Below are positions 34,313 to 43,072 of a DNA stretch of 64,000 bases, piece by piece (position 1 is the stretch's first letter; each line of letters opens with the position of its first letter). The notes below the pieces were generated by a model. The model worked only from the letters and a program-made list of their open reading frames with translations. It was not told the origin of the DNA and searched no databases. The DNA is taken from NCBI RefSeq assembly GCF_050320395.1, contig NZ_CP144459.1, positions 434,001 to 498,000 on the forward strand. Direction: 5' to 3'. The stretch comes from Treponema_C sp050320395 (GTDB lineage Bacteria; Spirochaetota; Spirochaetia; Treponematales; Treponemataceae). A program made the position numbers and the translations under genes.

Positions 34313-35543
34313 AAACCTTCCTGAAACCGTATTCCCTCAGTACTCCGCTTATCAAGTCCGCAGCTTCTTTGTGGCAGAGGGGGCCGGGGTGCTTTTGGGC
34401 GCCTGCGGTTTTATCGTCCATCGGAGAAAGCTCTATAAAGCGGACTTTGCCGTCGCGGTTTTCCGCGGCGAACTCTTTTACGGCGCTGCGGAATAAGTCC
34501 ATACAATCGGTTAAAAACATTCCGTAACACCAGATAATCGGGGCGTGCGGATTTGAGCGCCTTATTTCCCCTATAAAGCTTTTTGCCGCTTTTTTTAAGC
34601 GCTTGTAATCGGCCTCGCCCTGCAATTTATAGTTTTTTCTCGAAGCCGGATCTTGCCACGGTGCGGCGCGGAATGCATATTCGTCGTTTGAACCCAGATT
34701 CACGATAACGGCATCGGTTTTTCGCCGCGAAAAATCCCACGTTTGACCTGCGCCCGCATCGCGGTTTGCACTTCCTTTGGCAAGGGAGCAGACAAAGGGG
34801 TAGAGGGGAGGAATGACACAGGCGGGGTCGTTATTCCAGCCGCATAAAAGTCCCCAGCCGCTTTGCGCCAAAACGGAAATATCCGCATTAAAGCGCTGCG
34901 AAAGAATCAGGGCGAAGTGATTGCGCGTTCCCTGCCATGCAGGATTCCATTCTTTTCCCTCTATCGGCTCTTCAAGCCCCTCGCCGCAGGTAATGCTGTC
35001 GCCTATACATTCAAATAAAAGCGGCCGCTTGGGTACGGGAGCAAACACGTCTTCAAAAACGTCTGCAAATACAGTTTCAGACTCACCGCTTTTGCCGATG
35101 TAAAAGCCGTGTATTGCAAGCCTGTGCGCGCTGTCGCCTGCCATAGCCTGACATTCTTTTAGAATGCGGATGTACACGATTTTTTCTTGTTCTGCGGATT
35201 CCGCCGCGGATTGTTCCGCCTTTTCACGGTTTGCCGCCGTATTTGATGCCGCACTGTCCCAAAGCAGAATGCGCGTTCGCCCCTTTTCCGGGGCAAGGCG
35301 GCGCACTCTTTTTCCGTTTATCCAAATACTCAAATAGGGGCGGTAGTGCTTCCACGAACATTCGATATCGGCATAAATTTTTCCGCATTTTTCCGTGCGG
35401 ACGGCGATTTCAATACCGCTTGCCGTCCAAAAAAGTACCAAGGGATTTAAGCGGATGCTCCCGTTTTCGTTATATCCCGTGCGCCCCCATATGTTAAAAA
35501 AAGAGGGCCTTTGCGCAAAGTCTTCAAGAGCAGTGAATTTCAT
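34311..35543 (-). CDS. SGNH/GDSL hydrolase with N-terminal jelly-roll, CE2-type esterase-like
   Basis: 410 residues, no clear signal peptide. The N-terminal about 170 residues (FFNIWGRTGYNENGSIRLN, FWTASGIEIAVRTEKCGKIY) form a beta domain like that preceding the hydrolase in family CE2 carbohydrate esterases. The SGNH part has block I ECIGDSITCGEG (catalytic Ser), the block III segment VIVNLGSNDEYAF, and a C-terminal KHPGPLCHKEAADL with His; the Asp is near SPMDDKTAG. It probably deacetylates a glycan. CE2 assignment is by architecture. Confidence 0.82.
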   Translation of the reverse strand: MKFTALEDFAQRPSFFNIWGRTGYNENGSIRLNPLVLFWTASGIEIAVRTEKCGKIYADIECSWKHYRPYLSIWINGKRVRRLAPEKGRTRILLWDSAASNTAANREKAEQSAAESAEQEKIVYIRILKECQAMAGDSAHRLAIHGFYIGKSGESETVFADVFEDVFAPVPKRPLLFECIGDSITCGEGLEEPIEGKEWNPAWQGTRNHFALILSQRFNADISVLAQSGWGLLCGWNNDPACVIPPLYPFVCSLAKGSANRDAGAGQTWDFSRRKTDAVIVNLGSNDEYAFRAAPWQDPASRKNYKLQGEADYKRLKKAAKSFIGEIRRSNPHAPIIWCYGMFLTDCMDLFRSAVKEFAAENRDGKVRFIELSPMDDKTAGAQKHPGPLCHKEAADLISGVLREYGFRKV

Positions 35544-35668
35544 TATTTGACAATAGCATAAAAAAAGGATAGGATAAATACGAGGGACGAAATATATACT
35601 GAATTTGCTTTTCGATGCCGTTTTCAGTATTTTAAAAGCTGAACTTTAAGACAGTACGTGGAGGTACT

Positions 35669-36277
35669 ATGAAAAAATCCGCCGTAACCGCACTGGTGAT
35701 TGTAGGTATTATCGTGCTTTTTGCAGCCGGTGCATGCAGTTTTTATACGGGAACTTATAATTCCTTTGTCGCAATGGAAGAGCAAATCAAGGGGCAGTGG
35801 GCTCAAGTTGAAAATCAATATCAGCGCCGTTTGGATTTAATTCCCAACCTTGTGGCTACCGTTAAGGGCTATGCCGCTCACGAATCGCAGGTACTCACCG
35901 ATGTAAGCGAAGCGCGCGCCAAAGCCGGCGGCGTTATGCAAATGCCTGCGGACTTGTTGAACGACCCGGAAGCTTTTAAGCGGTTTCAGGAAGCGCAAAA
36001 TTCTTTGGGCGGCTCTTTGCGCCGTTTGTTATCGGTAACGGAAAATTATCCGCAGTTAAAGGCGAACGAGCAGTTTTTGTCTTTGCAAAATCAGCTTGAA
36101 GGAACCGAAAACCGTATCAGCGTCGAACGTAAGCGTTTTAACGATGCCGTGCAGCTGTATAACGGCACGATACGCATGTTCCCGAAAAATATTATTGCCG
36201 GTATGACAGGTTTTACGCAAAAGCCGTATTTTAGTGCCGACGAAAAAGCATCTTCGGCTCCCGCGGTTTCGTTTTAA
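35669..36277 (+). CDS. lemA: LemA family protein
   Basis: 202 residues with one N-terminal membrane segment (VTALVIVGIIVLFAAGAC). The LemA signature is present: YNSFVAMEEQIKGQWAQVEN, QRRLDLIPNLVATVKGYAAH, and NRISVERKRFNDAVQLYN. The long helical body faces outside the inner membrane. GGAGG precedes the ATG. It begins a three-gene operon with two TPM-domain proteins, an arrangement widespread in bacteria but without agreed function. Confidence 0.95.
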   Translation: MKKSAVTALVIVGIIVLFAAGACSFYTGTYNSFVAMEEQIKGQWAQVENQYQRRLDLIPNLVATVKGYAAHESQVLTDVSEARAKAGGVMQMPADLLNDPEAFKRFQEAQNSLGGSLRRLLSVTENYPQLKANEQFLSLQNQLEGTENRISVERKRFNDAVQLYNGTIRMFPKNIIAGMTGFTQKPYFSADEKASSAPAVSF

Positions 36278-36288
36278 AACGGTTTTTT

Positions 36289-37065
36289 ATGAATGAACGT
36301 AATTACCGTCTGCGTGTTTTAAAACGTGCAGGCTTAAACGAACAGGACGCCGAAGCGGTCGGGGAAGCCGTTGCGCGCGCGGAAAAAACGACAAGCGGCG
36401 AAATAGTCGCAGCTCTTACGCCTTCAAGCCACAGCTATTCTTTTTGGGAATTGTTTTTTGCCCTTAGCTGCGCAGCCCTTGCCTTTGTCTTATTTATGGC
36501 CTTTTTACCCGGCCTTTCTTCTTTTGCCGCGCGCTTTTTTTGGGGAAGCCTTCCCGCATGGCTTATGCCCCTTTGTGCCGGCGCCCTTATATTTTTAATC
36601 ACCGCTCTTTTGTTTCGCTTTGCCAATATCCCTGTAATAGACCGTTTGGTTGTGCCCGCCGCTTATAAAAATGCCGCGGTGTTCCGCCGCGCAATGCGCT
36701 TTTTTGCCGAAAGCGGCATATACGATACGCGCGAACATTCGGGTGTTTTAATTTTTATTTCTCTTTTGGAAAAAAAAGTATTCATTATCGCCGACCGCGG
36801 CATTTCATCAAAAATCGAACAAAGCGTATGGGATGCTCTTGCCGCACAGCTTTCGGCCGGTTTTTCAAAACGCACGCGGCCCGGGGCAACACCCGCCTCC
36901 GGCCATACGTTGTCCGCACCCGGCCAAAGTTTGTCGTCGGCCGCTTCGGCGATTGTGCAAACGGTGGAAGAATGCGGCGCTCTGTTGGCAAAGCATTTTC
37001 CGCCTTCCGCCGACAATCCCGACGAACTGCACAACGAGCTTGTTGTACTGGAGGGCGGCGAATGA
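36289..37065 (+). CDS. TPM-domain membrane protein
   Basis: 258 residues. A TPM-like N-terminus (EAVARAEKTTSGEIVAALTP) precedes two membrane segments (about 43-65 and 83-105). The rest of the TPM fold follows: HSGVLIFISLLEKKVFIIADRGI. Family knowledge: TPM domains bind metals and are placed with LemA in envelope-stress operons. The tail contains a low-complexity Ser/Ala insertion. The gene overlaps the next by 4 bases (ATGA at 37062). Confidence 0.85.
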   Translation: MNERNYRLRVLKRAGLNEQDAEAVGEAVARAEKTTSGEIVAALTPSSHSYSFWELFFALSCAALAFVLFMAFLPGLSSFAARFFWGSLPAWLMPLCAGALIFLITALLFRFANIPVIDRLVVPAAYKNAAVFRRAMRFFAESGIYDTREHSGVLIFISLLEKKVFIIADRGISSKIEQSVWDALAAQLSAGFSKRTRPGATPASGHTLSAPGQSLSSAASAIVQTVEECGALLAKHFPPSADNPDELHNELVVLEGGE

Positions 37066-37934
37066 GTATCCCCTTTATAAAAAAACTTGCAAAACGGTAT
37101 TGCGCGTCAAAACGCCTTCGGTTTACGACAACCCTTTTTACTGCCGTTTGGTTTTTTTTCTTTTCGATTCCTCACCTTTTTGCTTTGAACGTTCCCGAAC
37201 TGCGCGGTCCCGTAAACGATTATGCAAAAATGCTCGATGCGGGCGATATTCAAAACATTGAAAATTATTTGGAAAATCTGAATCGCTATACGGACATACA
37301 AATCGCCGTATTAACCGTTCCGAGCCTTAGAGGTGAAAGTATCGAAGATTTTTCGATACGGACGGTTGAAGCGTGGAAACTCGGTCAAGCGGGAAAGGAT
37401 AACGGGGTTCTGCTTCTTGTTGCCGCTGCCGAAAAAAAAATCCGCATAGAAGTCGGTTACGGCCTTGAAGGGGTGTTGACCGATATGCAAGCCGGCTTGA
37501 TTATCCGAAAAATCATAGCCCCTCATTTTAAAAACGGCGATTACGGAAAGGGTATTGCCGCCGCCGTTCGGCACATGGCGGAACTTGCCGCTCCCGAGGC
37601 TGCAAGACTTGCCGGTACCGATGAAGATTTTATCATTATAGAAGAAGGTGAAACGGAAGATGAAGAAGGAAGCTTTTTATCCTTTGTCGTTTTAGCCTTA
37701 TTCTTTTTGTTTATGATGGCGGGAATGAACCGAAGATCGCGCGTTTCCGGCGGTTCGGGACTTTGGAGAACCGCTGCAGCCGCTTCCATTTTATCGTCGC
37801 TCAGCCGTTCTTCAAGCACTTCTTCCCGGCGCTCATCGGGCGGTTTCGGCGGCTTTTCAGGCGGCGGAGGTTTCGGAGGTTTTTCCGGCGGGGGCGGCGG
37901 CTTCGGCGGAGGCGGTGCTTCCGGCGGCTGGTAA
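37062..37934 (+). CDS. YgcG-like TPM-domain protein with glycine-rich tail
   Basis: 290 residues from the overlapping ATG at 37062; a longer open frame to 36828 runs inside the upstream gene and is rejected. Signal-like N-terminus (TTLFTAVWFFFFSIPHLFA). The exported TPM domain reads VNDYAKMLDAGDIQNIENYL, QIAVLTVPSLRGESIEDFS, KDNGVLLLVAAAEKKIRIEVG and GYGLEG. A membrane segment (about 205-222) and a Ser/Arg- then Gly/Phe-rich tail follow, ending GGGGASGGW. It forms the LemA-TPM-TPM operon. Confidence 0.88.
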   Translation: MSIPFIKKLAKRYCASKRLRFTTTLFTAVWFFFFSIPHLFALNVPELRGPVNDYAKMLDAGDIQNIENYLENLNRYTDIQIAVLTVPSLRGESIEDFSIRTVEAWKLGQAGKDNGVLLLVAAAEKKIRIEVGYGLEGVLTDMQAGLIIRKIIAPHFKNGDYGKGIAAAVRHMAELAAPEAARLAGTDEDFIIIEEGETEDEEGSFLSFVVLALFFLFMMAGMNRRSRVSGGSGLWRTAAAASILSSLSRSSSTSSRRSSGGFGGFSGGGGFGGFSGGGGGFGGGGASGGW

Positions 37935-37972
37935 ATCGTTTATAAAAGAAATTGTTTTTTTAAGGCGGGATT

Positions 37973-39046
37973 ATGATAAAACAAAGTGTACTTGGTACGG
38001 CAAAGGATTATTCGGGATTTAATCCCATAGACGACAGGGATTTTGAGCGGACAATGCAAAAAGAGGTTGAACCTTTTTTGAATGCGCTGCGTAAAACGCA
38101 CCGCATTAGGGCAAAGGGCGGAAGAGAAATATACTGCGAAACCTTTGTGCCCGAAATTCTTCCCGCCGGAGCCGACGGAAAAAAGGAATGCCGCGGCCTT
38201 ATCGTTATTTTTCACGGATTTTGCGAGTTTTGCTCAAAATTTGACGAGTTTGTCTACTATGTTTTAAAACAGGGCTATGCGCTGTGCCGCTTTGACCAAT
38301 TCGGGCACGGCTTTTCCGGCAGGGAAACAAAAAACAGCTCAAAGGTGCATATCCGCTCATTTCAAACCTATGTGGACTGCGCCCATGCCGTTGTAGAACA
38401 AATCGCTTGTCCCCTTGCCGCCGATTTATCAAAAACAGCGCATAAAAAAGTTCCGCTTTTTTTATTTGCCCACTCTATGGGCGGTGCGGTTGCAGCCCTC
38501 TTTTTGCAGCAATACCCCGATGTTTTTAAAGCGGCCGTTCTTGCTTCTCCCATGCTGGAACTTAACATACCGGGGATGTCGAATACAACCGCCCGTCTTA
38601 TGCTTACCTTTATCAGACTGTTCGCAGGCGGAGAAAGATTTTTCCGAAAAGACGGCGATTTTACGGGAAATTATGTATTTGCCGATTATAAAAAAACTAT
38701 ATGCAGCGAACGTCGTTTTTTTTATCATTTTAATAAGCGCAAAACCGAAGTCCGCTATCAAACATGGAACGGAACCTATGCATGGCTCGACGAATCGTTA
38801 AAAGCGATACGGCGCATTTTTAAAAAAGGAAATCTGCAAAAAATTACCGCTCCGATTCTCTTGTTTCAGGCGGAAAAAGACGATACCGTTCCTTTAGGCG
38901 GGCAAAACCGTTTTGTAGAGCTTGTTCCTTCGGCACGTATGATTGTATGCACAGGGGCGAACCACGAGCTGTATAACGGCACAAACGAAACGGTTGCACG
39001 TTGGTATCCGGAACTATTCGATTTTTTTGACGGCCTTGTCCGTTGA
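37973..39046 (+). CDS. alpha/beta hydrolase, monoacylglycerol-lipase/lysophospholipase-like
   Basis: 357 residues. The hydrolase-4 type core has VIFHGFCEFCSKFDEFVYYV (oxyanion region), DQFGHGFSGRE, the nucleophile elbow FAHSMGGAVAALFL, and the C-terminal FQAEKDDTVPLGGQN (Asp) and GANHELYNG (His). No signal peptide; the N-terminal 40 residues are extra. Likely deacylates lysophospholipids or monoglycerides. Confidence 0.88.
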   Translation: MIKQSVLGTAKDYSGFNPIDDRDFERTMQKEVEPFLNALRKTHRIRAKGGREIYCETFVPEILPAGADGKKECRGLIVIFHGFCEFCSKFDEFVYYVLKQGYALCRFDQFGHGFSGRETKNSSKVHIRSFQTYVDCAHAVVEQIACPLAADLSKTAHKKVPLFLFAHSMGGAVAALFLQQYPDVFKAAVLASPMLELNIPGMSNTTARLMLTFIRLFAGGERFFRKDGDFTGNYVFADYKKTICSERRFFYHFNKRKTEVRYQTWNGTYAWLDESLKAIRRIFKKGNLQKITAPILLFQAEKDDTVPLGGQNRFVELVPSARMIVCTGANHELYNGTNETVARWYPELFDFFDGLVR

Positions 39047-39094
39047 AAAAGGCTTTGTATAAAAACTGTATTAATAAGGAACATACGGAAAACT

Positions 39095-39970
39095 ATGAGC
39101 GGAGAATCCGAAACACTGCATATCGGTGCTAAAGTTAAGCGTTTATTATTGATAGTACTTGCAGCCTGTATCTTTGCCGTAAATATTAAAACTCTGGTAC
39201 GCGCAGGCGGTTTACTGCCCGGAGGCTTTACCGGCTTAACCCTTCTTCTCCAGGAATCGTTTTCGCGGTTTTTAGGCATCAAGCTTCCGTTCAGTTTAAT
39301 CAATTTTACTTTGAATGCGGTTCCCGCACTTATCAGCTTCCGCTTTGTCGGCAGACGGTACACCCTCTATTCGGTTTTAATGATTGTATTGTCCGGTCTT
39401 TTAACCGACTTTTTACCCGCCTATCCCATAACCGATGACATTTTGCTTTCGGCCGTATTCGGCGGCTGCGTAAACGCTATTGCAATCAGCTTTTGCCTGT
39501 TTGCCGGCGCAAGCAGCGGAGGCAGCGATTTTATCGCTATTTTTATTTCCGAAAAATACGGGCGCGACGCATGGAACTACATTCTCGTCGGCAATATCGT
39601 TGTTCTTGCCGTTGCGGGACTTCTGTTCGGCTGGGAAAAAGCCCTGTATTCGATTTTGTTTCAATTTACGACAACCCAGCTTTTAAACTACTTTTACCGC
39701 CGCTACCAAAAAATAACGCTTTTTGTCGTAACGAATCACACCGATGCGGTTTTTGAAGTGATTAAGGTAAATACCCATCACGGCGCAACCGTGTTTCACG
39801 GCCACGGCTGTTACAACCATGCCGAACGCGATCTTGTGTATTCCGTTGTTTCCGGAGATGAAGTACGCCGCGTTATTCCGAAAATCAAGCAGGTTGACCC
39901 TGCCGCCTTTATCAACGTCGTGCGCTCCAAACAGGTTTCCGGCCGCTTTTACCTTCGCCCGAACGATTAA
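39095..39970 (+). CDS. YitT-family membrane protein with DUF2179 domain
   Basis: 291 residues. Five or so membrane segments with the family pattern LVRAGGLLPGGFTGLTLLLQ and CLFAGASSGGSDFIAIFISEK. The C-terminal soluble DUF2179 domain has NHTDAVFEVIKVNTHHGATVFHGHGCY. Function of YitT proteins is unknown. It starts 48 bases after the hydrolase. Confidence 0.9.
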   Translation: MSGESETLHIGAKVKRLLLIVLAACIFAVNIKTLVRAGGLLPGGFTGLTLLLQESFSRFLGIKLPFSLINFTLNAVPALISFRFVGRRYTLYSVLMIVLSGLLTDFLPAYPITDDILLSAVFGGCVNAIAISFCLFAGASSGGSDFIAIFISEKYGRDAWNYILVGNIVVLAVAGLLFGWEKALYSILFQFTTTQLLNYFYRRYQKITLFVVTNHTDAVFEVIKVNTHHGATVFHGHGCYNHAERDLVYSVVSGDEVRRVIPKIKQVDPAAFINVVRSKQVSGRFYLRPND

Positions 39971-40068
39971 AAATCGGTTTTTAATTGGGCAGACAAAGGC
40001 GGCAAGATTTTTTATTCTGCACTTAAAAATTTGTTCAACGGGCGAAAAAACGATAGAGGACTGTCGGA

Positions 40069-40353
40069 ATGAGCGGAAAGAATAAATTATTTATAATATC
40101 TACAATCCTTCTTATTTTATTTTTATCGATTTCATGTTCAAAACAGAAAATCAGAATAACGGAAAATGCCGGGAATTTTTTTATAAAAATCTTAGACGAC
40201 GCATCGGAAAAAGCTTTTAGTTCAAAGAGTGATTACGAAATAACCGTTGCCGTATGTAGTAAATTACTTGGAAAAAATAATGATTTAAAAACAGATGAGC
40301 TTTTTTTGAATATGACGGAAGAAGATATAATTAATATATTTTGCGGAAATTAA
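40069..40353 (+). CDS. small lipoprotein, unknown function
   Basis: 94 residues with a clear lipoprotein signal: FIISTILLILFLSISCSKQ, lipobox Cys23. The mature part (about 70 residues) is helical and charged (DDASEKAFSSKSDYEITVAV, TEEDIINIF). No family recognised. The AT-rich codon use differs from the upstream housekeeping genes, and it marks the left edge of the accessory island. Confidence 0.7.
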   Translation: MSGKNKLFIISTILLILFLSISCSKQKIRITENAGNFFIKILDDASEKAFSSKSDYEITVAVCSKLLGKNNDLKTDELFLNMTEEDIINIFCGN

Positions 40354-40433
40354 AATAAAAATCTTAAATCCCCGTAGTTAATGAATACGGTACACATTGC
40401 GCCGCCGTCCGCCTTACCGAGCCGATAAAGCCC

Positions 40434-40462
40434 TTGCCGCTAAAAGAAAACGCCCGTATAAT
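40434..40462 (+). promoter_or_regulatory. promoter of the orphan gene pair
   Basis: TTGCCG (40434-40439) and TATAAT (40457-40462) are 17 bases apart, 60 bases before ATG 40523. The -10 region is the start of a 53-base repeat shared with 41491-41543. Confidence 0.55.
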
Positions 40463-40503
40463 GTGTGATACGGCAGAAAATATGCACGTTTTTACGGACG
40501 CAA
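40451..40503 (+). repeat. 53-bp promoter-leader repeat, copy 1
   Basis: Begins CGCCCGTATAAT, ends GTTTTTACGGACGCAA. The ends match the copy at 41491-41543 nearly exactly, with looser similarity in the middle. It contains the -10 box and the start of the transcript. Confidence 0.65.
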
Positions 40504-40522
40504 CACAAAGCAGGCCAAGCGT

Positions 40523-40858
40523 ATGAAAGATTTTTTAGATAAGCTATTCAACCTATTTCCTGATTTTTCATCTGATTGGGATATCGATGAATTTTCATAT
40601 ATATTCTTTGGAGATTTTGCCCGTTTTATTATAGAGAGAAGCGGTTCAATTAATATAAAAGATGTAGATTGTGTTATTAATCTATTTCTAAAAGCTCCCT
40701 TCTTGAGAGAAAATAAAGAAAATATAGTTATAGTTGGTTTTCTTGAAGTTTTGCATGATGATATTGATACATATAATGAATTAACAGAAAAGTCAAGTGA
40801 TACGTTAAAAGAAATTTTTAATAAGTATTTAAATAATATTGGCGCAGTATCGGATTGA
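40523..40858 (+). CDS. small acidic orphan protein, immunity-protein-like
   Basis: 111 residues, acidic and aromatic, starting MKDFLDKLFNLFPDFSSDWD with a repeated pattern of Asp/Phe. A short motif FGDFARFIIERS follows and the C-terminal half is helical. No signal peptide. Size, charge and AT-rich codons are like immunity proteins or small-island orphans, but no partner toxin is seen next to it. It overlaps none of the next gene; the stop (40856-40858) is 2 bases from its neighbour's ATG. Confidence 0.7.
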   Translation: MKDFLDKLFNLFPDFSSDWDIDEFSYIFFGDFARFIIERSGSINIKDVDCVINLFLKAPFLRENKENIVIVGFLEVLHDDIDTYNELTEKSSDTLKEIFNKYLNNIGAVSD

Positions 40859-40860
40859 AA

Positions 40861-41355
40861 ATGGACTTAATAAAAGATATAGATAAATTGCTTTTTCTGT
40901 TACTTTCGTTGTTTTTTATGCCGTTTCTCGTCAAAGCTGAAGAAAAGGTAATGATTTTTGCATATGAAGATTCTGTAGCAAATAAAACATATACTTTCAA
41001 TTTAACTATAACGGAAGATGATTGTATTTTGACAACAATAGATACGAATGGTATAAAGTTGAATTATTCGTTGGAGAATGAGGATATTTTTTTTAAAATA
41101 AAATCTTTTTTCCGCAACATTTCGATCCCAAACAATGAGAATTACTGTACAATTATCAATTCGGATGTTACAGAGCAAATAATATTTAAATTGAAAGATG
41201 AAGATATAATTTTCCTTTTTTACGGCAAATATATTCCATTAAAGGAGAGTGAAACCGGTAGCAATGCTGTGGCTCTCGTTAAAGAACTGTTGTCAGCTAT
41301 AAAACAAAATAATGCAGAAGCATTGATAGAACTTTCTGATTGGTTGTATGAATAA
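40861..41355 (+). CDS. secreted orphan protein, unknown function
   Basis: 164 residues from the ATG at 40861; a TTG at 40855 is in frame but overlaps the previous stop. A signal peptide, LLFLLLSLFFMPFLVKAEE, exports it. The mature part is beta-rich (KVMIFAYEDSVANKTYTFNL, DDCILTTIDTNGIKLNYSLE) with a helical end (VKELLSAIKQNNAEALIELS). It forms a tight pair with the acidic orphan upstream. No family recognised. Confidence 0.7.
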   Translation: MDLIKDIDKLLFLLLSLFFMPFLVKAEEKVMIFAYEDSVANKTYTFNLTITEDDCILTTIDTNGIKLNYSLENEDIFFKIKSFFRNISIPNNENYCTIINSDVTEQIIFKLKDEDIIFLFYGKYIPLKESETGSNAVALVKELLSAIKQNNAEALIELSDWLYE

Positions 41356-41472
41356 TTTTAATAATATAAATACATTTTGCTGCGGGCAAACATCTTTTAT
41401 TGTGTGCCGTTTCTCGTCTTATTACGAAACGGCGGAGATTCGGCAATCCTCGAAAATTGATATTTTCCGTGG

Positions 41473-41502
41473 TTGACGAATTTAAAGGAGCGCCCATATA
41501 AT
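41473..41502 (+). promoter_or_regulatory. promoter without a full-length downstream gene
   Basis: TTGACG (41473-41478) and TATAAT (41497-41502), spacer 18. It lies within the second copy of the 53-base leader repeat and leads only to a 23-codon frame (41568-41639, preceded by GAGG) reading MKKENLNVNLQLLLFPGIGI and ending in LGM. That frame could be a truncated gene start or a leader peptide; I cannot support it as a gene. A hairpin with arms GCCGTTTC and GAAACGGC (41406-41433) closes the upstream unit. Confidence 0.5.
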
Positions 41503-41543
41503 AAAGAATATGACAAAAGGTATGTAAGTTTTTACGGACGCAA
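41491..41543 (+). repeat. 53-bp promoter-leader repeat, copy 2
   Basis: Begins CGCCCATATAAT, ends GTTTTTACGGACGCAA; partner of 40451-40503. The stretch 41640-41790 downstream shows no supported gene. Confidence 0.65.
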
Positions 41544-41796
41544 GAGAGGGTGGTACAGAGGCAAATAATGAAAAAAGAAAATCTGAATGTCAATCTCCAG
41601 TTGTTGCTTTTTCCGGGTATAGGCATTTTGGGAATGTAATTGAATGTTTTTGTCGTAAGATGATTATAGCTTTGTTGTGCAGCTGTGCCAAAAAAACAAA
41701 ACTGATTGGTTACAGCTTTTGCCTGCATTCGTGCCGGGATTTGAAATAAATTCATATTTTTTTCGGAAAAAGTCTGTTTTTTTGTCATTCTGCACC

Positions 41797-41982
41797 TATA
41801 ATGTTTAAAGGATGCGACAAAAATATTGTCGCATCCTTTAACTCGAGTTTACAGCAGGACTCCTGCTGTAAACATCGTAGTCTTACACGTTTAGGTTCAC
41901 AATTCTGAAGAATTGTTCACACTTGAAGACAGTATGAGATATACAGCTTTTCCGTGCGTTCATGGCGGAAAATGCAAAAGAC
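41797..41982 (+). promoter_or_regulatory. hairpin cassette E1: structured leader of rpn1
   Basis: A TATAAT box (41797-41802) followed directly by GTTTAAA opens the unit. P1 has 14-bp arms, AAAGGATGCGACAA / TTGTCGCATCCTTT (41807-41839). P2 has arms GTTTACAGCAGGA / TCCTGCTGTAAAC (41847-41873), preceded by CTCGA and followed by ATCG. A further hairpin has arms ACAATTC / GAATTGT around a TGAA loop (41899-41916). P3 is a TTTTCCG...CGGAAAA stem with a GTTCATG apex (about 41948-41972). Transcription would start at about P1, so all four hairpins would lie in the rpn1 mRNA leader. Confidence 0.65.
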
Positions 41983-41998
41983 AAAAGGAGGTAAAACT

Positions 41999-42859
41999 AT
42001 GACAAAGGCTAATCCCAAACGAACCTATAAGGACTCCGTGTTTGCCGACTTTTTCGGGGCGGATAAGTCGGCAAAATCAAACTTTATCAGTTTATACAAC
42101 GCATTGCACGGAACACAGCTGCCGCTTGACTGTGAGCTGCGTCACATCAGACTGGAGCAAATCCTGTATATGAACTTTTACAACGATGTGTCTTTCCTTG
42201 TAGATAATAAAATCATTGTACTTGCAGAACATCAATCGACCGTCAACTTGAATATGCCGTTCCGTTTTTTGGAGTATGTAGTCCGCTTGTATGAGCAGAT
42301 ACAAAATCCGCGCGATAAGTATTTGCGCCGTTTGGTTAAGATTCCTTCTCCCGAGTTCTACGTGTTTTACAACGGAGAAGAAGATTTCCCGGAATATAAA
42401 ACGCTAAAACTTTCCGACGCTTTTATGACGGCCGGCTCACAACCGAACCTTGAACTCATTGTCGAAGTGGTGAATATCAATCAGGATAAAGCACATACAA
42501 TCCTTGCACAGTGCAAACCGCTTGCCCAGTACAGTTTATTTGTAGACACAGTGCGAAAACACCTCAAGCTTGACAGGGAGAAAGGCTTTGAAAAAGCTGT
42601 ACAGGAATGTATAAATAATGATATACTAAGGGAGTACTTGGAGCGCAAATCGCGGGAGGTAATGAATATGTTATTGGCGGAATACGATTACGCAACCGAT
42701 ATAGCGGTTCAAAGAGAAGAAGAACGTGAAATAGCTTTAGAGGAAGGCGCCCGGCAAAACAAATTGGAAACGGCAAAACTGATGAAGACTATGAATTATC
42801 CGATTAGCGATATTTGCACAATATCGGGCTTAAGCAAAGAAGAAATAGAAAAACTGTAA
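41999..42859 (+). CDS. Rpn-family PD-(D/E)XK nuclease (recombination-promoting nuclease / putative transposase)
   Basis: 286 residues from the ATG at 41999 (AAAAGGAGG upstream). The Rpn/YhgA-like pattern is present: KDSVFADFFG, then RHIRLEQILYMNFYNDVSFL with Asp63, and IIVLAEHQSTVN with Glu77 and Gln79, the D-ExQ variant of the PD-(D/E)XK site. Further on are MPFRFLEYVVRLYEQI, PEFYVFYNGEED and NINQDKAHTIL. The C-terminal 60 residues are the Rpn tail (ERKSREVMNMLLAEYD). Family knowledge: Rpn proteins are DNA nucleases that promote recombination and can act in phage defence. An internal ribosome site may make a short C-terminal form. Confidence 0.9.
   Translation: MTKANPKRTYKDSVFADFFGADKSAKSNFISLYNALHGTQLPLDCELRHIRLEQILYMNFYNDVSFLVDNKIIVLAEHQSTVNLNMPFRFLEYVVRLYEQIQNPRDKYLRRLVKIPSPEFYVFYNGEEDFPEYKTLKLSDAFMTAGSQPNLELIVEVVNINQDKAHTILAQCKPLAQYSLFVDTVRKHLKLDREKGFEKAVQECINNDILREYLERKSREVMNMLLAEYDYATDIAVQREEEREIALEEGARQNKLETAKLMKTMNYPISDICTISGLSKEEIEKL
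42668..42859 (+). CDS. candidate intragenic small Rpn protein (antitoxin form)
   Basis: Inside rpn1 and in frame, GGGAGG (42654-42659) lies 8 bases before ATG 42668 (and 2 bases before ATG 42662). It would give a 63-residue protein starting MLLAEYDYATDIAVQ and ending SKEEIEKL. In E. coli, Rpn genes encode such short C-terminal forms from internal starts, and these inhibit the full-length nuclease. The presence of a near-perfect Shine-Dalgarno at the equivalent place is seen; translation and inhibition are inference. Confidence 0.5.
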   Translation: MLLAEYDYATDIAVQREEEREIALEEGARQNKLETAKLMKTMNYPISDICTISGLSKEEIEKL

Positions 42860-43072
42860 AGCCTTGCGCTTTTTTACATCGGCCCCCTAGCGCAAGAAAA
42901 CACAAAAATAACTAAGGCCTAAGCCGACGGTGTATTTAAAGCAAAGGGTAAAACATCCTCCCTGTCCGATTTGTGCTGTTTTTTTTTCATTCCCGCTGTT
43001 CTATACACTCTTGTACTCATAAAATAAAGTTATTTTTTTCCGGAAAAACTCTGTTTTTTTTCATATCAAACC

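Noticed and set aside
36828..37061. N-terminal extension of the second TPM protein
   Set aside because: It lies out of frame inside the upstream TPM gene; the ATGA overlap start gives a proper signal peptide.
41297..41788. 163-codon leftward open frame across the rpn1 upstream region
   Set aside because: No ribosome site, overlaps the orphan gene and the promoter-leader repeat, and its composition is not protein-like.
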